Source of the DNA: Neoarius graeffei
Taxonomy: Eukaryota; Chordata; Actinopteri; Siluriformes; Ariidae
Assembly (NCBI RefSeq): GCF_027579695.1
Contig: NC_083582.1
Coordinates: 874,378 to 938,377, forward strand
Direction of reading: 5' to 3'
DNA: 64,000 nucleotides
The notes under the pieces were generated by a model, which was not told the origin of the DNA, made no database searches, and saw only the letters and a program-made list of their open reading frames with translations. Shown here piece after piece: positions 32,184-43,451 of this stretch. The first letter of the stretch is position 1. Every line of letters begins with the position of its first letter. The translations under genes were made by a program, and so were the position numbers.

Positions 32184-33788
32184 CAACCCTGATTCCAAAA
32201 AAGTTGGGACAAAGTACAAATTATAAATAAAAACGGAATGCAATAATTTACAAATCTCAAAAACTGATATTGTATTCACAATAGAACATAGACAACATAT
32301 CAAATGTCGAAAGTGAGACGTTTTAAAATTTCATGCCAAATATTGGCTCATTTGAAATTTCATGACAGCAACACATCTCAAAAAAGTTGGGACAGGGGCA
32401 ATAAGAGGCTGGAAAAGTTAAAGGTACAAAAAAGGAACAGCTGGAGGATCAAATTGCAACTCATTAGGTCAACTGGCAATAGGTCATTAACATGACTGGG
32501 TATAAAAAGAGCATCTTGGAGTGGCAGCGGCTCTCAGAAGTAAAGATGGGAAGAGGATCACCAATCCCCCTAATTCTGCGCCGACAAATAGTGGAGCAAT
32601 ATCAGAAAGGACTTCGACAGTGTAAAATTGCAAAGAGTTTGAACATATCATCATCTACAGTGCATAATATCATCAAAAGATTCAGAGAATCTGAAAGAAT
32701 CTCTGTGCGTAAGGGTCAAGGCCGGAAAACCATACTGGGTGCCCGTGATCTTCAGGCCCTTAGACGGCACTGAATCACATACAGGCATGCTTCTGTATTG
32801 GAAATCACAAAATGGGCTCAGGAATATTTCCAGAGAACATTATCTGTGAACACAATTCACCGTGCCATCCGCCGTTGCCAGCTAAAACTCTATAGTTCAA
32901 AGAAGAAGCCGTATCTAAACATGATCCAGAAGCGCAGACGTCTTCTCTGGGCCAAGGCTCATATAAAATGGACTGTGGCAAAGTGGAAAACTGTTCTGTG
33001 GTCAGATGAATCAAAATTTGAAGTTCTTTATGGAAATCAGGGACGCCGTGTCATTCGGACTAAAGAGGAGAAGGACGACCCAAGTTGTTATCAGCGCTCA
33101 GTTCAGAAGCCTGCATCTCTGATGGTATGGGGTTGCATTAGTGCGTGTGGCATGGGCAGCTTACACATCTGGAAAGACACCATCAATGCTGAAAGGTATA
33201 TCCAGGTTCTAGAGCAACATATGCTCCCATCCAGACGACGTCTCTTTCAGGGAAGACCTTGCATTTTCCAACATGACAATGCCAAACCACATACTGCATC
33301 AATTACAGCATCATGGCTGCGTAGAAGAAGGGTCCGGGTACTGAACTGGCCAGCCTGCAGTCCAGATCTTTCACCCATAGAAAACATTTGGTGCATCACA
33401 AAACGGAAGATACGACAAAAAAGACCTAAGGCAGTTGAGCAACTAGAATCCTACATTAGACAAGAATGGGTTAACATTCCTATCCCTAAACTTGAGCAAC
33501 TTGTCTCCTCAGTCCCCAGACGTTTACAGACTGTTGTAAAGAGAAAAGGGGATGTCTCACAGTGGGAAACATGGCCTTGTCCCAACTTTTTTGAGATGTG
33601 TTGTTGTCATGAAATTTAAAATCACCTAATTTTTCTCTTTAAATGATACATTTTCTCAGTTTAAACATTTGATATGTCATCTATGTTCTATTCTGAATAA
33701 AATATAGAATTTTGAAACTTCCACATCATTGCATTCCGTTTTAATTTACAATTTGTACTTTGTCCCAACTTTTTTGGAATCGGGGTTG
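32184..33788 (+). mobile_element. Tc1-like transposon, nearly intact
   Basis: Same family as 6054-7659: termini CAACCCTGATTCCAAAAAAG / CAACCCCGATTCCAAAAAAG, TA target sites at 32182-32183 and 33789-33790, long inverted repeats with inner and outer AAAAAGTTGGGACA motifs. 1605 bp. It abuts the 5' end of the large LINE. Confidence 0.95.
32546..33619 (+). pseudogene. Tc1-like transposase with a single nonsense codon
   Basis: From ATG 32546 the frame is open for 357 codons except TGA at 32771-32773, where the sister copy has TGC (Cys). N-terminal helix-turn-helix ([19 protein letters not shown]), second DNA-binding helix region, then DDE domain: [16 protein letters not shown] (Asp), [15 protein letters not shown] (Asp), [15 protein letters not shown] (Glu). 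The last residues ([13 protein letters not shown]) are encoded by the inner direct repeat of the right inverted repeat. Best-preserved transposase in the window, but still broken. Confidence 0.92.
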
Positions 33789-33898
33789 TAATTTGGCCTC
33801 ACCACCCACCCACCACCCGTTCTGGGGGGGTTTATATTTATATCTGATCTGCTTTAATATCAACAGATCTTCATTTAAGGTACGTGAATCTTTTCATC

Positions 33899-34813
33899 AT
33901 GGCACACCTTCAGCCTGTTCAGTGTGCTGAGTGCAGGATGTTTAGTCATTCTTCCTCCGTCACTAGCGATAGCTTTATTAGCTTTACTTGTGATAAGTGC
34001 AGATTAGTTAGCTCTCTGACGGAGAAGATTATAGTGCTGGAAGCGTGTGTCCAGGCTTTAGAGCAGGTTAGTGAGCGTGAGAACAGTGTAGTTTCTGTTA
34101 GGGAAAGTCTGGACGCCCTAGGTGGAGTTAGCAATCCCCCAACTCCGGCATTAGAGCCCTTACAGCGGGGCGAATGGGTGACGGCTCGGCGGCATAAGCG
34201 TAGAGCCAAAGCTACCGCTGAGGCTCGCCCACGGGAGCCCCACTCCTCTCCGCGTCACGTGTCGAACAGGTTTGCTCTCCTTAGTGATGCACCCATTGAG
34301 AAACCTGAAAGAGCTCTGGTTATAGGGGACTCTATCATACGGCAGGTGAAATTAGCTCAGCCTTTAGGGGCACCAGCAGCTTTAGTCAGGTGTATACCGG
34401 GAGCCAGGGTGCCGGACATAGCAGGTAATCTTAGGGTCCTAGGCAAGCACAGGTTCTCAAAGATAGTTATCCATGCAGGAGCTAATGATATACGCCTTCG
34501 TCAGTCTGAGGTTACTAAGAGTAACTTTGTAGAGGTGTTTAAATTAGCGAAGGCGATGTCCGATGCTGTAGTATGCTCTGGCCCCATCCCAATGCGGCGT
34601 GGCGATGTAGCTTACAGCAGGTTATGGTCGCTGAACTGCTGGCTGTCCAGGTGGTGCTCTGAAAACAGTGTGGGCTTTATAGATAATTGGGCTAATTTTG
34701 AGGGCACTGCTGGCCTGTTAGGGCGGGACGGTATCCATCCCACTCGGGAAGGTGCTGCTCTCATTTCCTGCAGCATAGGTCATAGTCTCAGAACAGGCCT
34801 AGTTAATTTCTGA
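33899..34813 (+). CDS. LINE ORF1 protein: zinc-finger plus SGNH esterase
   Basis: Starts MAHLQPVQCAECRMFSHSSS; CAEC and CDKC pairs form a PHD-like zinc-binding unit within the first 45 residues, followed by a coiled-coil-like segment (LTEKIIVLEACVQALEQVSE). After a basic linker comes an SGNH hydrolase: VIGDSIIRQV (catalytic Ser), HAGANDIRLRQS (block III Asn) and GRDGIHPTREGA (Asp-His pair). Esterase ORF1 proteins are known from CR1-like LINEs and are thought to act in RNP formation or membrane interaction. Intact here, 304 residues from this Met; ends at TGA 34811-34813. Confidence 0.85.
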   Translation: MAHLQPVQCAECRMFSHSSSVTSDSFISFTCDKCRLVSSLTEKIIVLEACVQALEQVSERENSVVSVRESLDALGGVSNPPTPALEPLQRGEWVTARRHKRRAKATAEARPREPHSSPRHVSNRFALLSDAPIEKPERALVIGDSIIRQVKLAQPLGAPAALVRCIPGARVPDIAGNLRVLGKHRFSKIVIHAGANDIRLRQSEVTKSNFVEVFKLAKAMSDAVVCSGPIPMRRGDVAYSRLWSLNCWLSRWCSENSVGFIDNWANFEGTAGLLGRDGIHPTREGAALISCSIGHSLRTGLVNF

Positions 34814-36485
34814 CAATCCAGAGCCAAGGCCAGGGAGCAGACGAACAGGCTAAACCGACTGTCTGCTAGCTGCACAGAGTCGTCACTCAGGGTCCACTAC
34901 ATCGAGACTGTGTCTGTTCCCCGAGCTCAACAAAAAGGTAGAAATTTTCAGAGAGTTTGTTCCAGTAACCTAATCAATATAAAATTAGATCATACTGACT
35001 GTACAGCTGCTGCCAGCACCTTTGATCTAAAGGCAGGGCTATTAAATATTAGATCTCTTACATCTAAAGCGCTAATGGTTAATGAACTCATTACTGATCA
35101 GGAGTTTAATGTACTGTGTTTAACAGAAACATGGATTAAGCCAAATGAATATATAGCATTAAATGAAGCGAGTCCTCCTGGATACAGTTATATACACCAG
35201 CCTCGTCTAACTGGCAGAGGAGGAGGCGTCGCGGTTATTTATAACGATTATCTAGGTGTAACACAAAAACCTGGTTATAAATTTAATACATTTGAAGTTC
35301 TTCATACTCATATAATGTATGTAGCCTTGAAAAATAAGTCTACCCAGTTAATTCCATTGCTTATTATTTACAGGCCCCCGGGGCCATATTCTGAGTTTCT
35401 TTCTGAATTTGCAGATTTTATCTCAGATCTGGTTATTTCCTTCGACAAAGCTTTAGTTGTCGGAGATTTTAATATTCACTTCGATAACCCAGAAGACCCT
35501 TTAAAAACAGCATTTGTGTCCATCTTAGACTCGGTCGGGATTAATCAGAATGTCATAGGACCGACCGATAATGGTGGTCACACCCTTGATCTAATACTAA
35601 CATTCAGATTAAACGTAGATAATATAGTCACACTTCCACAGTCTGAAGTTATCTCAGATCATTATCTCATCTCATTCAAGATATGTCTGAGTAATAATAT
35701 ATGCACCTCACCACGCTACTGTATTAAACGTACTTTCACGTCAACTACTGCACAGAGCTTTATAAATGATCTCCCAGAGCTGTCAACTTTGATTGGGTCA
35801 CTGTCAGCCCCTGCAGAACTTGATCAGGCAACTGAATGCTTAGAGTCAACATTCCGCCATACTTTAGATAATGTAGCTCCTCTAAAAAGGAAAATGATCA
35901 GAGACAAAAAATTAGCACCCTGGTATAATGATGACACTCGCACATTAAAACAGACCACTCGAAAATTGGAACGTAAATGGCGTCAAACAAAATTGGTAGT
36001 GTTCAAATTAGCTTGGAAGGAGAGCTTCCTGAAGTATAGAAAAGCTCTTAGTGCTGCGAGATCAACATATCTCTCCTCCCTAATAGAAGATAACAAAAAT
36101 AATCCTAGATTCCTATTTAATACTGTAGCAAAGTTAACCAGGAATAAGTCCACTATAGACACATGCACACCTGCAGTATGTAGTAGCAACGACTTCATGA
36201 ATTTTTTTAATGACAAAATTGAGAATATCCGACAAAAAATTCAAACTACTAATTTAAGGTTAGACAATGAAAGTGACCTTGTAGTTAACAATATAACTGT
36301 ATCAGATCATCAGTTAGAATGTTTTACTCCCCTAAAAGAAACTGAATTACTTTCAATAATCTCTACATCAAAAGCCTCAACTTGCGTACTAGATCCCTTA
36401 CCGACACATCTATTCAAACAGATAATGCCTGGAGTAATTGAACCGCTTCTAAAAATAATAAATTCTTCTCTTATGATTGGCTATG

Positions 36486-36862
36486 GGGGCGGCACGGTGG
36501 TGTAGTGGTTAGCGCTGTCGCCTCACAGCAAGAAGGTCCGGGTTCGAGCCCCGGGGCCGGCGAGGGCCTTTCTGTGTGGAGTTTGCATGTTCTCCCCGTG
36601 TCCGCGTGGGTTTCCTCCGGGTGCTCTGGTTTCCCCCACAGTCCAAAGACATGCAGGTTAGGTTAACTGGTGACTCTAAATTGAGCGTAGGTGTGAATGT
36701 GAGTGTGAATGGTTGTCTGTGTCTATGTGTCAGCCCTATGATGACCTGGCGACTTGTCCAGGGTGTACCCCGCCTTTCGCCCGTAGTCAGCTGGGATAGG
36801 CTCCAGCTTGCCTGCGACCCTGTAGAAGGATAAAGAGGCTAGAGATAATGAGATGAGATGAG
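36486..36862 (+). mobile_element. SINE family A in LINE ORF2
   Basis: Full length, flanked by ATGATTGGCTATG at 36473-36485 and 36863-36875 (13 bp, perfect). Confidence 0.97.
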
Positions 36863-37208
36863 ATGATTGGCTATGTACCCAAATCCTTTAAACTAGCAGT
36901 TATCAAACCCCTGATTAAAAAACCTGACCTTGATCCCTGTCAGCTGTCCAATTATCGGCCGATATCAAACCTCCCCTTTATCTCCAAGATCCTAGAAAAA
37001 GCTGTGGCACAGCAGTTATGCTCATATTTACATAGGAATAACATCCATGAAATGTATCAGTCAGGATTTAGACCTCATCATAGCACAGAGACAGCACTGG
37101 TTAAAGTAGTAAACGACCTACGTAGTGGATGTTCATTATGTCTAACTATTACAAATATTTTAAGTTCGTTTCTTAGACAAGGATATTTTTTAAGTTTGTT
37201 ACCTTGTT

Positions 37209-37242
37209 GACAGTTTCGGCGAGAATCTCCCGCCTTCTTCAG
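37209..37242 (-). ncRNA. hammerhead ribozyme-like core, minus strand
   Basis: Exact inverted copy of the plus-strand core: CTGAAGA (37242-37236), same stem-loop, GAAA (37217-37214), CTGTC (37213-37209). It would be present in transcripts of the other strand. Confidence 0.55.
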
Positions 37243-37299
37243 AAGGCACGCAACATCAGCTGATAAGGCACGTCACCACTCGACATCTGGTGACTGTTT

Positions 37300-37333
37300 C
37301 TGAAGAAGGCGGGAGATTCTCGCCGAAACTGTC
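37300..37333 (+). ncRNA. hammerhead ribozyme-like core, plus strand
   Basis: CTGAAGA at 37300-37306 fits the CUGANGA box. A 7-bp stem (GGCGGGA / TCTCGCC, one G-U pair, loop GAT) follows, then GAAA at 37325-37328, then CTGTC with the cleavable UC. The very short helix III (ACUGU) fits the minimal hammerheads of Penelope-like elements, which act as dimers. Helix I pairing is weak. Confidence 0.55.
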
Positions 37334-38832
37334 AACAAGGTAACAAACTTAAAAAATATCCTTGTCTAAGAAACGAACTTAAAATATTAGTAAACGACCT
37401 ACTGTTGGTGTCTGATCAGGGCTGTGTCTCACTACTTGTGTTGCTTGACCTTAGTGCAGCATTTGATACCATTAATCATTCCATTCTTCTGGATAGACTA
37501 GAAAATGTTGTGGGAGTTAAGGGAACGGCCCTCTCCTGGCTCAGCTCTTATCTAACTGATCGTTATCAGTATGTTGATATAAATGGTGATATTTCTAGAC
37601 TTACCGAGGTAAAGTTTGGTGTTCCACAAGGTTCTGTCTTGGGTCCACTGCTTTTTTCTCTATATATGTTACCTCTGGGCGATATTATTCGTAAACATTG
37701 TATTAGTTTCCACTGTTATGCTGATGACACACAGTTGTATGTCTCTGCAAAACCTGATGAGAGACACCAGCTTAATAGAATTGAGGAATGTGTTAAGGAC
37801 ATTAGACACTGGATGCTTATTAATTTCCTTCTGCTTAACTCTGACAAGACTGAAGTACTTGTGCTAGGACCACATACAGCAAGAAGTAAGTTTTCTGATT
37901 ACACAGTGACTCTGGATGGCCTTTCTGTTTCTTCACGTGCAGCAGTAAAAGACCTCGGAGTGATTATTGACCCCAGGCTTTCATTCGAAACTCACATTGA
38001 TAACATCACCCGGATAGCTTTCTTTCATCTCAGAAATATTGCAAAGATAAGAAATTTAATGTCATTGCATGATACAGAAAAACTAGTCCATGCTTTTGTT
38101 ACCTCCAGGTTGGATTATTGTAATGCCTTACTGTCTGGATGTTCCAATAAGTGCATAAACAAGCTCCAGTTAGTTCAAAATACAGCAGCAAGAGTCCTTA
38201 CTAGAACTAGAAAATATGACCCCATCACGCCTGTCTTATCCACACTGCATTGGCTCACAATCAAATTTCGTATTGATTATAAAATACTACTATTGACCTT
38301 TAAAGCACTGAATGGTCTCGCACCACAGTACCTGAGTGAACTTCTGCTCCTCTATGACCTGCCACACCTACTTAGATCAAAAGGTGCAGGCTATCTGCTG
38401 GTACCTCGTATAGTGAAGGCTACATCAGGGGGCAGAGCCTTTTCTTACAAAGCCCCACAGTAATGGAACAGCCTTCCAAGTAATGTTCGGGAATCAGACA
38501 CAGTCTCAGCATTTAAGTCTCGGCTGAAAACATATCTGTTTAGTCAAGCCTTGTGTTAATGGTGTTTATGAGGTAAAGGAGTAGATCTGGAGGATCCTCA
38601 GACATAGAGTGTTTTGGTAAACTGGGATGTATGGATGCTGTCAGTCCCCACTCGCTTGCTCACTCAAGTTTGTTGACGGTGTAGTGGCTGCTGCTTTATG
38701 TCCTGGGGCTCCCTCATGCCTGTGTTACCTTCTGGCTCTCCCCTTTTAGTTATGCTGTCATAGTTAGTTGCTGGAGTCCCTGCTTGTACTCGGTGCAATA
38801 TGTATACTGCTCCTACTTATTCAGGTGACATT

Positions 38833-39246
38833 GGGCATACCTAACAACCTGTGTTTTCTTTCTCTCCCCCCCCACCCCAAATCTGTCCCTCTGAGTTACA
38901 TGGAGTCAACAGGAAATCTTTTGGTAGAGAGGGTGGAGACCTTGACTGGCTATCGTAGGCTGCAGGGAATCGGCCGTCAGACATTCTGTCGCATGTCCCA
39001 GACCCACTGAAATGTAACTGAATTGTCTTGGCCAGCCCTAAGGGTCCCATCTGCATCTCATCATTGCTGAGGAGTGTGCTCCCATCACCCAATCAAGCAT
39101 CCAGCCAGAGCAGGTCATGATATTTTTTACCATATTAACATGCCATTGTTGTGTGTTATGCCTGATGTAAAGACTCTCGTCTCTGCGAGCCTACCACACA
39201 GATTTAATACTTGTCATTTTTAGGGCATACCTAACAACCTGTGTTT

Positions 39247-39284
<38 letters not shown>

Positions 39285-39320
39285 CCCCCCCCCCCCCCAA
39301 TCTGTCCCTCTGGGTTACAT
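38833..39320 (+). repeat. direct duplication in LINE 3' UTR
   Basis: GGGCATACCTAACAACCTGT to ATCTGTCCCTCTG occurs at 38833-38902 and again at about 39222-39318, the second with an expanded (CT)n(C)n tract (39249-39298). The same segment appears once at 46793 in the second L2 copy. Confidence 0.8.
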
Positions 39321-39827
39321 GTTGATCCTGGGATTGGGATGCTGGCCTCTTCTGCCCCTCGGACCTGCTTGGTCCATCCTGGTGCCCTGTGTCTGGTCGG
39401 AGTTTTATTGCACCGCTCCTGTGAAGGACGGCCCCATGAGGACAGTTGAGGGTTATACCTGTTAAAACTGTTAATATTATAGTCAGGCTGTCTGTTGTTG
39501 CCCAAATGAGGATGGGTTCCCTTTTGAGTCTGGTTCCTCTCGAGGTTTCTTCCTCATGTCGCCTGAGGGAGTTTTTCCTTGCCACCGTCGCCACAGGCTT
39601 GCTCATTGGGGATAGATTAGGGATAAAATTAGCTCATGTTTTAAGTCGTTCAAATTCTGTAAAGCTGCTTTGCGACAATGTTTATTGTTAAAAGCGCTAT
39701 ACAAATAAACTTGATTTGATTTGATATATATTTGAATGAGTTCATTTTATCTCACACATGTCTTTGGTAAAACATCTTGGGTTTGGTAATGTGATAAATG
39801 ACAGATAATGGATGTTATATTCTTGTC

Positions 39828-39833
<6 letters not shown>

Positions 39834-39859
<26 letters not shown>
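39834..39859. repeat. (TG)n microsatellite
   Basis: About 13 TG units directly at the left end of the next Tc1 element. Confidence 0.9.
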
Positions 39860-39860
<1 letters not shown>

Positions 39861-40145
39861 TAACCCTGTTTTCAGAAAAAGTTGGGATATTTTCAAAAAT
39901 GCAATAAACAACAAAAATTTGCGATTTGTGAATTCATGTGAACCTTTACTTAAGTGACAAAAGTGCAAAGAAAACATTTTCAATAGTTTTACTGACCAGC
40001 TTCATTGTATTTTATAAATATAAATGAAGTTAGAATTTGATGCCTGTAACACACTCAAAAAAAGTTGGGACAGAGATATTATTACCATTGTGTTACATCA
40101 CCTTTCCTTTAATAACACTTTTTAATCATATGGGATCTGAGGATA

Positions 40146-40513
40146 GGTGGCACGGTGGTGTAGTGGTTAGCACTGTCGCCTCACAGCAAAAAGGTCCTGG
40201 GTTTGAGCCCAGCGGCCAGCAAGGGCCTTTCTGTGGGGAGTTTGCAAGTTCTGTCTGTGTGGGTTTCCTCCGGGTGCTCCAGTTTCCCCCACAGTCCAAA
40301 GACATGCAGGTTAGGATAGCTGGTGGCTCTAAATTGACCGTAGGTGTGAATGTGAGTGTGAATGGCTGTTTGTCTCTGTGTCAGCCCTGCAATAACCTGG
40401 CGACTTGTCCAGGGTGTACCCCACCTCTCACCCATAGTCAGCTGGGATAGGCTCCAGCTTGCCTGCGACCCTGTAGAACAGGATAAGTGGCTACAGATAA
40501 TGGATGGATGGAT
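40146..40513 (+). mobile_element. SINE family A in Tc1, with target duplication
   Basis: Flanked by GGATCTGAGGATA at 40133-40145 and 40514-40526. The tail ends in GGATGGATGGAT in place of GAGATGAG. Confidence 0.95.
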
Positions 40514-40529
40514 GGATCTGAGGATATGA

Positions 40530-41450
40530 ATTGCTGCAGTTTTGCATTTGGAATTTTTGCCCATTTTTGCTCAATACAAGACTTCAACTGTTCAACAGTC
40601 TGTGGTCGCTGTTGTCTGATTCTCCTCTTCATGATGCTCCATGCATTCTCAATAGGAGGCAGATCTGGACTGGCAGCAGGCCAGTCAAGCACACACACTC
40701 TGTCTACGAATCCATGCTGTTGTAGCCCATGTAGAATGAGGCGTGGCATCGTCCTGCTCAAATAAGCATGGACTTCCTGGGAAGTGACATTGCTTTGATG
40801 AAGATATCTCTATGGTCAATGGTACTTTCACATACATGTAACTCCCTCATGCTGTGGGTACTGACCCCCCCCCATACCATCATAGATACTGGCTTTTATA
40901 GCTTTCTCTGATAACAAACTGGATGGTCGTGTTCATCTTTGGTACTGAGAACTTGACGTCCAGTTTTCCTAATAACAAGCTCAAATGTGACTCATCTGAC
41001 CACAGCACACGTTTTCACTGTCTTTCGGTCCATCTGAGATGAGTTCAGGCCCAGAGAAATCAGCGGCGTTTCTGTATAGAATTGATGAATGGCTTCCTCT
41101 TTGTGTAATACAGTTTCAGGTTTTGTTTCTGGACGCAGTGGCGGACTGTGTTAAGTGACAGTGGTTTTCCAAAGTCCTCTCGAGCCCATATGGTTCTCTT
41201 TATCACATTAGCATGACGGTTTCTCAGGCAGTGCCGCCTGAGGGCTGGAAGGTCACGCCCATTCAACAGTGGTTTCTGACCTCGCCCTTTACACACTGAG
41301 ATGTCTCTGAATTCCCTGAATCTTTTCACAATATTATGTTCTGTAGGTTTTCAAAGACCTAAAATCTTGCACTGAGCAATGTTCTTTTTGAATTGATGAA
41401 CAATTCTCTCATGAATTTTGGCACGAAGTAGTGAGCCATACCCCATCCTT
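40530..41450 (-). pseudogene. Tc1-like transposase remnant
   Basis: Minus strand: KRFREFRDISVCKGRGQKPL and LRRHCLRNRHANVIKRTIWA at 41329-41060 (DNA-binding part), then LDWPAASPDLPPIENAWSIM at about 40680-40610 (catalytic Glu). Stops and frame breaks throughout, and the region around the first Asp is decayed. Confidence 0.85.
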
Positions 41451-41515
41451 GCTTGGAAAGCCTGAGCCTTTGGTGCTGCTCCTTTTAAACCCAATCATGT
41501 TACCAATTAATGTTT

Positions 41516-41805
41516 TGTGGCAGTGGGGGCATGGTCAAACATTGGTTTGTGAATGGAGGGCAGGGCCAGGGAAGGTGAGTGACAAAGTGATCTCATCTGT
41601 TGTTAATTGATGATGTGTGTGTCTGTATTTCAGTAATGACAGAGTGGTGAAAAGGAGGGGGAGAGCAAAGAGGTGGTCATCTCCCAACCAGAGTGTGTGC
41701 GCATGTAAAGTCACACTAAAAAGCAATTTTGAAAATAAAAGAGATTGTGTTGAACATCATTTCCCGACTGTCTGTGCTTCAGTATTTCACCCACTTCAGG
41801 GACAT
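41516..41805 (+). mobile_element. solo LTR of Gmr1-type retrotransposon
   Basis: Starts TGTGGCAGTGGGGGCATGG and continues GTGAATGGAGGGCAGGGCCA, related along its length to the LTRs at 9533 and 56473. The right boundary is uncertain (near ACTTCAGGGACA). No internal sequence, so probably formed by LTR-LTR recombination. It lies inside a Tc1 copy. Confidence 0.65.
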
Positions 41806-42075
41806 ACCACACCTGCTTATTATGGAATCTTCCAAAATGGTGTGATTGTATGTAATAATTATTTTGCCTCTGTCCCAACTTTTTTTAGGTGTGTTGCAGG
41901 CATTAAATTCTAACTTTGTTTATATTTGCAAAATACAATGAAGTTGGTCAGTAAAACTACTGAAAATCTTTTCTTTTACTATTGTCAATTAAATAAAGGT
42001 TCATGTGAATTAACAAATCACAGATTTTTGTTTTTATTGCATTTTGGAAAACATCCCAACTTTTCTGGAAATGAG

Positions 42076-43165
42076 GTTAGTACTTGTACTCGGACCACAT
42101 ACAGCTAGAAGTAGGTTTTCTGATTCCACAGTAACTCTGGATGGCGTGTCTTCACGTGCAGCAGTAAAAGACCTTGGAGTGATTATTGACCCCAGTCTTT
42201 CATTTGAAATTCATGTAGATAATATTACAAGGATAGCCTTGTTTCATCTCAGAAATATTGCTCATCTCATCTCATTATTTCTAGCCGCTTTATCCTGTTC
42301 TACAGGGTCGCAGGCAAACTGGAAACTATCCCAGCTGACTATGGGTGAAAGGCGGGGTACACCCTGGACAAGTCACCAGGTCATCACAGGGCTGACACAT
42401 AGACACAGACAACCATTCACACTCACATTCACACCTACGGTCAATTTAGAGTCACCAGTTAACCTAACCTGTATGTCTTTGGACTGTGGGGGAAACCGGA
42501 GCACCTGGAGGAAACCCACGCGGACACGGGGAGAACATGCAAACTCCACACAGAAAGGCCCTCACCGGCCACGGGGCTCGAACCCGGACCTTCTTGCTGT
42601 GAGGCGACAGCGCTAACCACTACACCACCGTGCCATCCCAGAAATATTGCTAAGATAAGAAATTTAATGTCACTACATGATGCAGAAAAACTAGTTCATG
42701 CTTTCATTCCCTCCAGGTTGGATTATTGTAATGCCTTATTGTTTGGATGTTCCAGTAGGAGCATAAACAAGCTCCAGTTAGTTCAGAATGCAGCAGTGAG
42801 AGTCCTTACTAGAACTAGAAGATATGACCCCATCACCCCTGTCTTATCCACACTGCATTGGCTCCCAATCACATTTCACATTGATTATAAAATACTACTA
42901 TTGACCTTTAAAGCACTGAATGGTCTCACACCACAGTACCTGAGTGAACTTCTGCTCCTCTATGACCTGCTACGCCTACTTAGATCAAAAGGTGCAGGCT
43001 ATCTGCTGGTACCTCATATAGTGAAGGGTACATCAGGGGGTGGAGCCTTTTCTTACAAAGCCCCACAGTTATGGAACAGCCTTCCAAGTAGTGTTCGGGA
43101 CTCAGACACAGTCTCAGTGTTTAAGTCTTGGCTGAAAACATATCTGTTTAGTCAAGCCTTTTGTT
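42076..43165 (+). pseudogene. LINE ORF2 C-terminal part (RT thumb and tail)
   Basis: LGPHTARSRFSDSTVTLDGV and AAVKDLGVIIDPSLSFEIHV before the SINE; then SLHDAEKLVHAFIPSRLDYC...SKAPQLWNSLPSSVRDSDTV...LKTYLFSQAFC after it. No stop in the conserved part, including the site where the first copy has TAA. 5' truncation removes the endonuclease and RT core. Confidence 0.85.
42263..42638 (-). mobile_element. SINE family A in LINE ORF2
   Basis: Flanked by CAGAAATATTGCT at 42250-42262 and 42639-42651 (13 bp, perfect). Full-length. Confidence 0.97.
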
Positions 43166-43451
43166 AATGGTGTTTATGAGGTAAAGGTGTAGATCTGAAG
43201 GATCCTCAGACAGAGTGTTTATTAGATAAAGGAGTAGATCTGGAAGGTCCTCAGACACAGTGTGTTTTGGTAAACTGGGATGTATGGATGCTGTTAGTCC
43301 CCACTCTCACTCAGGTTTGTTGACGGTGGAGTGGCTGCTGTTTTATGTCCCGGGGCTCCCTCATGACTGTTACCTTCTGGCTCTCCCTTTCAGGGATGCT
43401 GTCACAGTTAGTCTCGCTGGAGTCCCAGCTTTCACTCAGTGCAAAATGTAC

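Larger units (their letters stand above)
37122..37388. mobile_element. inverted-repeat insertion, probably Penelope-like (PLE) fragment
   Basis: Inserted into LINE ORF2 with a perfect 15-bp duplication TAGTAAACGACCTAC at 37107-37121 and 37388-37402 (the last duplicated T may also belong to the element). It holds two 90-bp arms, 37154-37243 and 37299-37388, that are perfect inverted copies around a 55-bp spacer, plus a short unpaired 5' stretch. Each arm carries a hammerhead-like core. Penelope-like elements are known for variable target duplications, inverted partial copies and hammerhead motifs in their ends. No GIY-YIG or RT sequence is present. Confidence 0.7.
34814..38541 (+). pseudogene. 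LINE ORF2: endonuclease/reverse transcriptase, interrupted
   Basis: Same frame as ORF1, with no other stop before the endonuclease (LLNIRSLTSKALMVNELI, CLTETWIKPNE, ALVVGDFNIHFD, ISDHYLISF). RT resumes after the SINE (VIKPLIKKPDLDPCQLSNYR) and after the palindrome insertion (LLVLLDLSAAFDTINHSILL, GVPQGSVLGPLLFSLY, HCYADDTQLYV). TAA at 38461-38463 replaces a Leu codon (the copy at 42076 reads QLWNSLP). Family end: FKSRLKTYLFSQALC. No ATG precedes the endonuclease in this frame. Confidence 0.85.
33791..39725 (+). mobile_element. L2/CR1-type LINE, near full length, with two insertions
   Basis: Begins directly after the Tc1 right end and finishes with AAATAAACTTGATTTGATTT. Contains ORF1 (zinc finger plus esterase) and ORF2 (endonuclease plus RT). 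Interrupted by a SINE (36486-36862) and by an inverted-repeat insertion (37122-37388), both with target duplications. The 3' UTR (38541-39725) holds a duplicated segment and CT/C runs. Confidence 0.9.
39860..42074 (-). mobile_element. Tc1-like transposon with SINE and solo LTR inside
   Basis: Outer motifs are CTGTTTTCAGAAAAAGTTGG at left and the inverse of CATTTCCAGAAAAGTTGGGA at right, each followed inward by a second AAAAAGTTGGGACA-type repeat. TA dinucleotides flank both ends. A SINE (40146-40513) and a Gmr1-type LTR (41516-41805) enlarge it to 2.2 kb. Confidence 0.85.
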
